Origin: Methylocystaceae bacterium
GTDB lineage: Bacteria > Pseudomonadota > Alphaproteobacteria > Rhodospirillales > Terasakiellaceae
Direction of reading: 5' to 3'
DNA length: 64,000 bases
Assembly: GCA_013373205.1 (NCBI GenBank)
Contig: JABXIG010000003.1
Coordinates: 62,001 to 126,000, forward strand
This document shows, piece after piece, positions 60,553 through 64,000 of the stretch (position 1 is its first letter; every line of letters starts with the position of its first letter). The notes under the pieces are model-generated. The model did not search any database, was not told where the DNA came from, and saw only the letters and a program-made list of their open reading frames with translations. The position numbers and the translations under genes were made by a program.

Positions 60553-62181
60553 TTATACCAACATACCAAGATTTAAGGCGCTATTTTGTTGTTCAAGGGC
60601 ATCTACATCGACAAAGTGCGGCGTGACCTGAAAGCTGATTTTACCGTCAAAGCCGATGGCGTCCATACCGTTTGCGAAAATATCGTGAATTTCTTTGCGC
60701 ATAAAACCGGGCAGGGCATTTTTGGCACGCACAATCAGATCAAAACGACGCAATTTATCTTTGGCCAGCCCATCAAATTGCAATTCCCCCAGTCTGGAAA
60801 GGTACAGGTCGATAACAAAGCGCACACCAGGGTCTTCTTTGGCGTCTTTTTCTTCGTCCCGGTGATCACGGTGCGCAATGCGGATTTGATTGATCTCGTT
60901 ATTATTCAGCATCGGCATATAGGCGATTTTCCAATCCGTAGAATTGGGGGTTTTTGCCTTGTCGGCTAAGTTCTGGAAATCACCTTCCAGCTTTTTTAAC
61001 AGTTCAGGCTTGCCACGGGCTAGCGCGCGCATTGTTTGATCATCGCCCCAGTTTTTAAAATTTCCACGGCCTAAGGCTTTTAAAAAGAAGATCATGTTGA
61101 GCGCCAGACGGCTGTCCGGTTTGGGCAGCATGGCTTTTGTCATATGGTCCAAAAGGGTGGGATTGTTTTTGCGCAAGGTCTGCATGGCTTCATCCAATGC
61201 AGGCCATTTTTCCCCTACGGTCTGGACCGGGTTGTGGGTGGTCTGGATCGGGGGGGATGTTTGAACGGCTGGTTTACTGGCCGACAAGACCTCCATCTTC
61301 ACGTGTGTGCCGTCTGTCATTTTAGCGGTTGTATCCAGCGCAATCTGCCCTTGCGGAATTTTTACAATGGGTTGACGGCTAAGTGTTTGCCCGTTGATGG
61401 TACCCTGAATAATCACGGTACTTGTGCCGCTGGATGACGTTGTCGGGGTTGATGGTGTGCTGACTTGTTGCTGCCCCGGTTGCTGTATAGAGATTAAACG
61501 TACATTCAGTTGGTTTCCGGTCTGGAAAAAATTGCGCCCTACTTGTGTTGCAGGGGGGCTTGTGGATGAAACTGAACTGGTGGGCGTTTGTGTGTTCTGC
61601 CCCGTTGTTGTTGTTGCTTTTTGTGGTGTTGCTGTTTGTTGACTTGCCGCCTGTCCTAAGTTTTGCCCTTGGAGTTGGCCCGGTTGGGATTGGGGAGATG
61701 GGTTAGGTAAAACAAAGGCCCGCATGCCAGAGGCGGTATTCAAATTTAATAGCGTTGCAGGTCCACTGGTTTGACCCAATGCGGTTTGACCTGCGCTCGC
61801 TGTTGTTTGGCCTGTTTGGTTTTGCATAAGCTGGGTGGCTATGGTTTGTACGCGGGCTGCGGGCGTGTTGGGCGCAATGGGTTTGCCATTGATGTGGGTC
61901 AGTTGAATTTGGACCGCAGGCTGAGTGTGGACCACTTTAAAAGTCGCCTGCGCATCTGCGGGCAAATTAAATGGGGATTTGAACTGAAGGGGGCCAAGGT
62001 TGGTCTGGAGTACCATTTCCCCATTCGGGGCAGGTGGTTTCACCAGACCTGTAATCAGGCTATCCAGTGCTTGTCTGGATAGCAGGGCCGAAGCTTGTGC
62101 ATCCAGTGTAACAGTCAAAGCCGCCGCATTGCCAGGAACCGCAGGCGGCGGAGGCGGGGGCGGGGGGACGACACTGGTCAT
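60553..62181 (-). CDS. FliK-like flagellar hook-length control protein
   Basis: This protein has 542 residues. The start has a polyproline run (VPPPPPPPPAVPG). A long low-complexity middle (about 115-330) rich in Gln, Thr, Ser and Pro and without obvious structure (QKATTTTGQNTQTPTSSVSS) serves as the ruler in typical FliK proteins. The C-terminal part (about 340-540) is folded, with FVIDLYLSRLGELQFDGLAK and KDKLRRFDLIVRAKNALPGF, resembling the FliK C-terminal domain. ATG 62181 with CAGG upstream is preferred over GTG 62187. It is located between flhG and an unknown gene, next to fliI-fliJ. Confidence 0.78.
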   Translation of the reverse strand: MTSVVPPPPPPPPAVPGNAAALTVTLDAQASALLSRQALDSLITGLVKPPAPNGEMVLQTNLGPLQFKSPFNLPADAQATFKVVHTQPAVQIQLTHINGKPIAPNTPAARVQTIATQLMQNQTGQTTASAGQTALGQTSGPATLLNLNTASGMRAFVLPNPSPQSQPGQLQGQNLGQAASQQTATPQKATTTTGQNTQTPTSSVSSTSPPATQVGRNFFQTGNQLNVRLISIQQPGQQQVSTPSTPTTSSSGTSTVIIQGTINGQTLSRQPIVKIPQGQIALDTTAKMTDGTHVKMEVLSASKPAVQTSPPIQTTHNPVQTVGEKWPALDEAMQTLRKNNPTLLDHMTKAMLPKPDSRLALNMIFFLKALGRGNFKNWGDDQTMRALARGKPELLKKLEGDFQNLADKAKTPNSTDWKIAYMPMLNNNEINQIRIAHRDHRDEEKDAKEDPGVRFVIDLYLSRLGELQFDGLAKDKLRRFDLIVRAKNALPGFMRKEIHDIFANGMDAIGFDGKISFQVTPHFVDVDALEQQNSALNLGMLV

Positions 62182-62195
62182 GGGCACCTGTTTTT

Positions 62196-62987
62196 TTAGT
62201 AAGTGGTCAATAAACTTTGCGCAATGGCAACAACATCACGGGCTGCCGGGCTGGTTGGGGCATGGGTCAGCAAGGGTTGTTGCGTTTTTATTGTATCACG
62301 AACCCGCTTGTCCCAGCGAATCACACCTGCAAGGGGCGGTGAAATACCCAAGAAACCTTCGCATGCGCGACGCAGCGTATTATAGGTTCGTTCGCCATCT
62401 CGGATCGAATCGCTTTGGTTTACGATGATGCGCAGATCAAGACCGGGTCGGTCTTTTGCCATGGTTTTGATAAAGGCATAGGCATCGGTCATAGCCGTGG
62501 GTTCATCCGCTGTCACCACCAGGCAGGCTCCGGCTTTCGTAGTGAGCTGACGGGTTGGGCGATCAAGCCCGGCGCCTAAATCCACAATCACACGATCATA
62601 AGAGGCAGCGAGCACCGCCAGATCATTCCCTAAATGTTGGACTTGATTAGCCGGGATATGGTTGAGCGCACTGGAACCGGATCGGCCTGCGATAATGTCG
62701 AAATTGCCTTCATCAAAGGGTTGAACAGCCTGATTAAGGGTCAGGTTTCCGCCAACCACACCGGAAAGATCAGCCTTGGGCATCAATCCCAACTGAATAT
62801 CCACATTGGCAAGTCCAAAGTCACCATCAAACAAGAGTGTTCTTTGACCTAGATCCGCGAGTGCATGAGACAGCGTCACGGCGAACCAGGTTTTCCCCAC
62901 GCCCCCTTTACCGGAAGCAACGGCAAATACATTGCCGCCCTTACGGGCTGTTGGGGTGGGTGTTGTTTTTGTCATAGCTGCAAACAT
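62196..62987 (-). CDS. flhG: MinD/ParA-like ATPase FlhG (FleN/YlxH)
   Basis: This deviant-Walker ATPase sets flagellar number and site. The 263 residues have the P-loop GKGGVGKT (26-33), LLFDGDFGLANVDIQLGL (switch I/II) and VIVDLGAGLDRPTRQL. In most FlhG proteins an N-terminal activating helix contacts FlhF; here only about 20 residues precede the P-loop. The start is uncertain: ATG 62987 or ATG 62975, neither with a strong ribosome site. The FliK-like gene begins 14 bases after its stop. No flhF or flhA is in the window. Confidence 0.9.
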   Translation of the reverse strand: MFAAMTKTTPTPTARKGGNVFAVASGKGGVGKTWFAVTLSHALADLGQRTLLFDGDFGLANVDIQLGLMPKADLSGVVGGNLTLNQAVQPFDEGNFDIIAGRSGSSALNHIPANQVQHLGNDLAVLAASYDRVIVDLGAGLDRPTRQLTTKAGACLVVTADEPTAMTDAYAFIKTMAKDRPGLDLRIIVNQSDSIRDGERTYNTLRRACEGFLGISPPLAGVIRWDKRVRDTIKTQQPLLTHAPTSPAARDVVAIAQSLLTTY

Positions 62988-63068
62988 AGCTATAATATGT
63001 AGGGGAAAATGGTTACTGAACAGTTAGGCAAAGATGTTTAATTGGTTAATCGACAGGGTATATATAAG

Positions 63069-63108
63069 AAAACACCGCTGAAACCTTGGATTTTCAGCGG
63101 TGTTTTTA
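63069..63108. terminator. Strong terminator between flhG and aminotransferase genes
   Basis: Perfect 15-bp stem AAAACACCGCTGAAA (63069-63083) and TTTCAGCGGTGTTTT (63092-63106), eight-base loop, T runs on both strands. It ends the minus-strand aminotransferase transcript before flhG. Confidence 0.93.
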
Positions 63109-63136
63109 TTCGAAAAAAATAGAAAATATTTAAGCG

Positions 63137-64000
63137 TTAAGAAGTTACAGCAACCAACGCCTTTGACAATTTTTCGATCTTGTCAGCTTGCAGGCCAGCG
63201 ACGTTGATACGTCCACCTTTGACCACATAAATCGCATGATCATCGCGAAGGGCGGCGATTTGGTCATCGTCCAGACCCAGCAGGGTAAACATGCCACGTT
63301 GGTTGGCGATGAAGTCCCAGCGGTTGGTGCCTGTCAATTCACGCAGTTTGTCTGAAAAGGCTTTACGTAGACCATTGACGCGGCCGCGCATTTCGCTCAG
63401 TTCATCTTTCCAGATTTTTTTCAGTTCAGCGTCCTGCATGATGGTGCGCACCACAGCTGCTCCGTGATCTGGCGGCATGGAATAGATGCGCCGTGCAATC
63501 GCGCCCAAGTGGCCCTGGCATGTTTTGGCCAGTTCCGCATCATCAGAAACCACGATGGAGCAACCCACGCGGTCACGATAAACACCGAAGTTTTTGGAAC
63601 AGGACACAGCGATCATGGCTGTCGGGATATGTTTCAACAAGGCTTGCATACCTTTGACGTCTTCTTCCAGACCGTCACCGAAACCCAGATAGGCAAAATC
63701 GATCAGCGGGATCAGGCCTCGTTCTGCCAAGAACTTGCCCAATGTGTCCCATTGTTCAACGGACATATCGCGTCCTGTCGGGTTGTGGCAGCAGCCGTGC
63801 AAAACAACAACGTCGTCTTTTTTCGCTTTTTCAAGGGCAGCGCACATGTCATCGAAACGGACATTCTGTGTGTCGTAATCAAAGTAAGGATAAATTTCAA
63901 TCTTCAGACCAACGCCGGTTCCAAGCAAGGAATGATGGTTCGGCCAGGTCGGATCGCTCAGCCACATGGTCGCATTGGATTTGGCGGTTTTGACCAGTTC
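63137..64000 (-). CDS. Aromatic/aspartate aminotransferase, N-terminus beyond window
   Basis: This is the class I PLP enzyme of the AspC/TyrB type, which transfers amino groups between aspartate or aromatic amino acids and 2-oxoglutarate. The frame is open to the window edge, so about the first third is missing. Visible are HGCCHNPTGRDMSVEQW (cofactor Asn), IDFAYLGFGDGLEED (Asp/Tyr), SCSKNFGVYRDRVG (Schiff-base Lys and phosphate Arg) and the substrate-carboxylate region GGRINVAGL near the end. Distinguishing tyrB from aspC is not possible here. Confidence 0.92.
   Translation of the reverse strand, partial: ELVKTAKSNATMWLSDPTWPNHHSLLGTGVGLKIEIYPYFDYDTQNVRFDDMCAALEKAKKDDVVVLHGCCHNPTGRDMSVEQWDTLGKFLAERGLIPLIDFAYLGFGDGLEEDVKGMQALLKHIPTAMIAVSCSKNFGVYRDRVGCSIVVSDDAELAKTCQGHLGAIARRIYSMPPDHGAAVVRTIMQDAELKKIWKDELSEMRGRVNGLRKAFSDKLRELTGTNRWDFIANQRGMFTLLGLDDDQIAALRDDHAIYVVKGGRINVAGLQADKIEKLSKALVAVTS

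Noticed and set aside
1-64000. CRISPR arrays, tRNA or rRNA genes, insertion sequences
   Set aside because: Reading both strands I saw no regularly spaced repeats, cloverleaf-like genes, ribosomal RNA or transposase genes.

Overview
The window reads as ordinary chromosome from a motile, polarly flagellated alphaproteobacterium of moderate GC content. I infer something near the marine or magnetospirillum-like Rhodospirillales. The main evidence is a CtrA master regulator with tandem TTAA-N7-TTAA boxes, a ChpT-type phosphotransferase next to a chemotaxis operon, a fliI-fliJ pair, a TAXI-type TRAP transporter, an AcuI-type reductase and GAAA-capped extragenic palindromes. I saw no rRNA, tRNA, insertion sequence, prophage or CRISPR array.

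Layout. 1-6375: end of an unknown gene, a REC-HATPase regulator, a ClC anion transporter, UvrD helicase and a GIY-YIG protein. 6747-10446: an LpxR-like outer-membrane protein, PrmA and a chemoreceptor on the minus strand. 10645-17790: nadE-gltX-cysS housekeeping run, a GAF protein, a DUF4384 secreted protein and apt. 17874-25460: a compact catabolic island with an RpiR regulator, a class III aminotransferase, a BKACE-type beta-keto acid cleavage enzyme, TAXI-TRAP binding protein and fused permease, and UspA. Its two promoter regions share a paired operator-like motif. 25564-37660: LysE exporter, a degenerate GGDEF/EAL protein, a His-rich unknown, an Atm1-type ABC exporter, a polar amino acid ABC importer (minus strand), an M48 peptidase with its DUF898 partner, AcuI and a small lipoprotein. 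37747-45738: SLC13 permease, then a seven-gene minus-strand operon (DUF1127, EamA exporter, LysE exporter, AlaX editing enzyme, two PhzF paralogues, GNAT) divergent from a MocR regulator with GATACA repeats between them. 45832-48574: DUF2975/XRE pair and oxyR-lrgA-lrgB. 48705-63000: signalling and motility, comprising a REC protein lacking its phospho-Asp, a DUF2478-DUF364 fusion, ChpT, CheA (two CheW domains and a REC), CheY, CheB, CheR, then CtrA, FliI, FliJ, an unknown small protein, a FliK-like protein and FlhG. The window ends inside an aromatic/aspartate aminotransferase.

The most interesting units are the RpiR/BKACE/TAXI island, whose transaminase and cleavage enzyme suggest beta-amino acid degradation; the MocR-divergent operon, which combines amino acid export, tRNA proofreading and possible acetylation; and the ChpT-Che-CtrA-Fli cluster, where chemotaxis and cell-cycle phosphorelay parts sit together. 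Functions are assigned by recognising motifs in the translated sequence. No database search was run.
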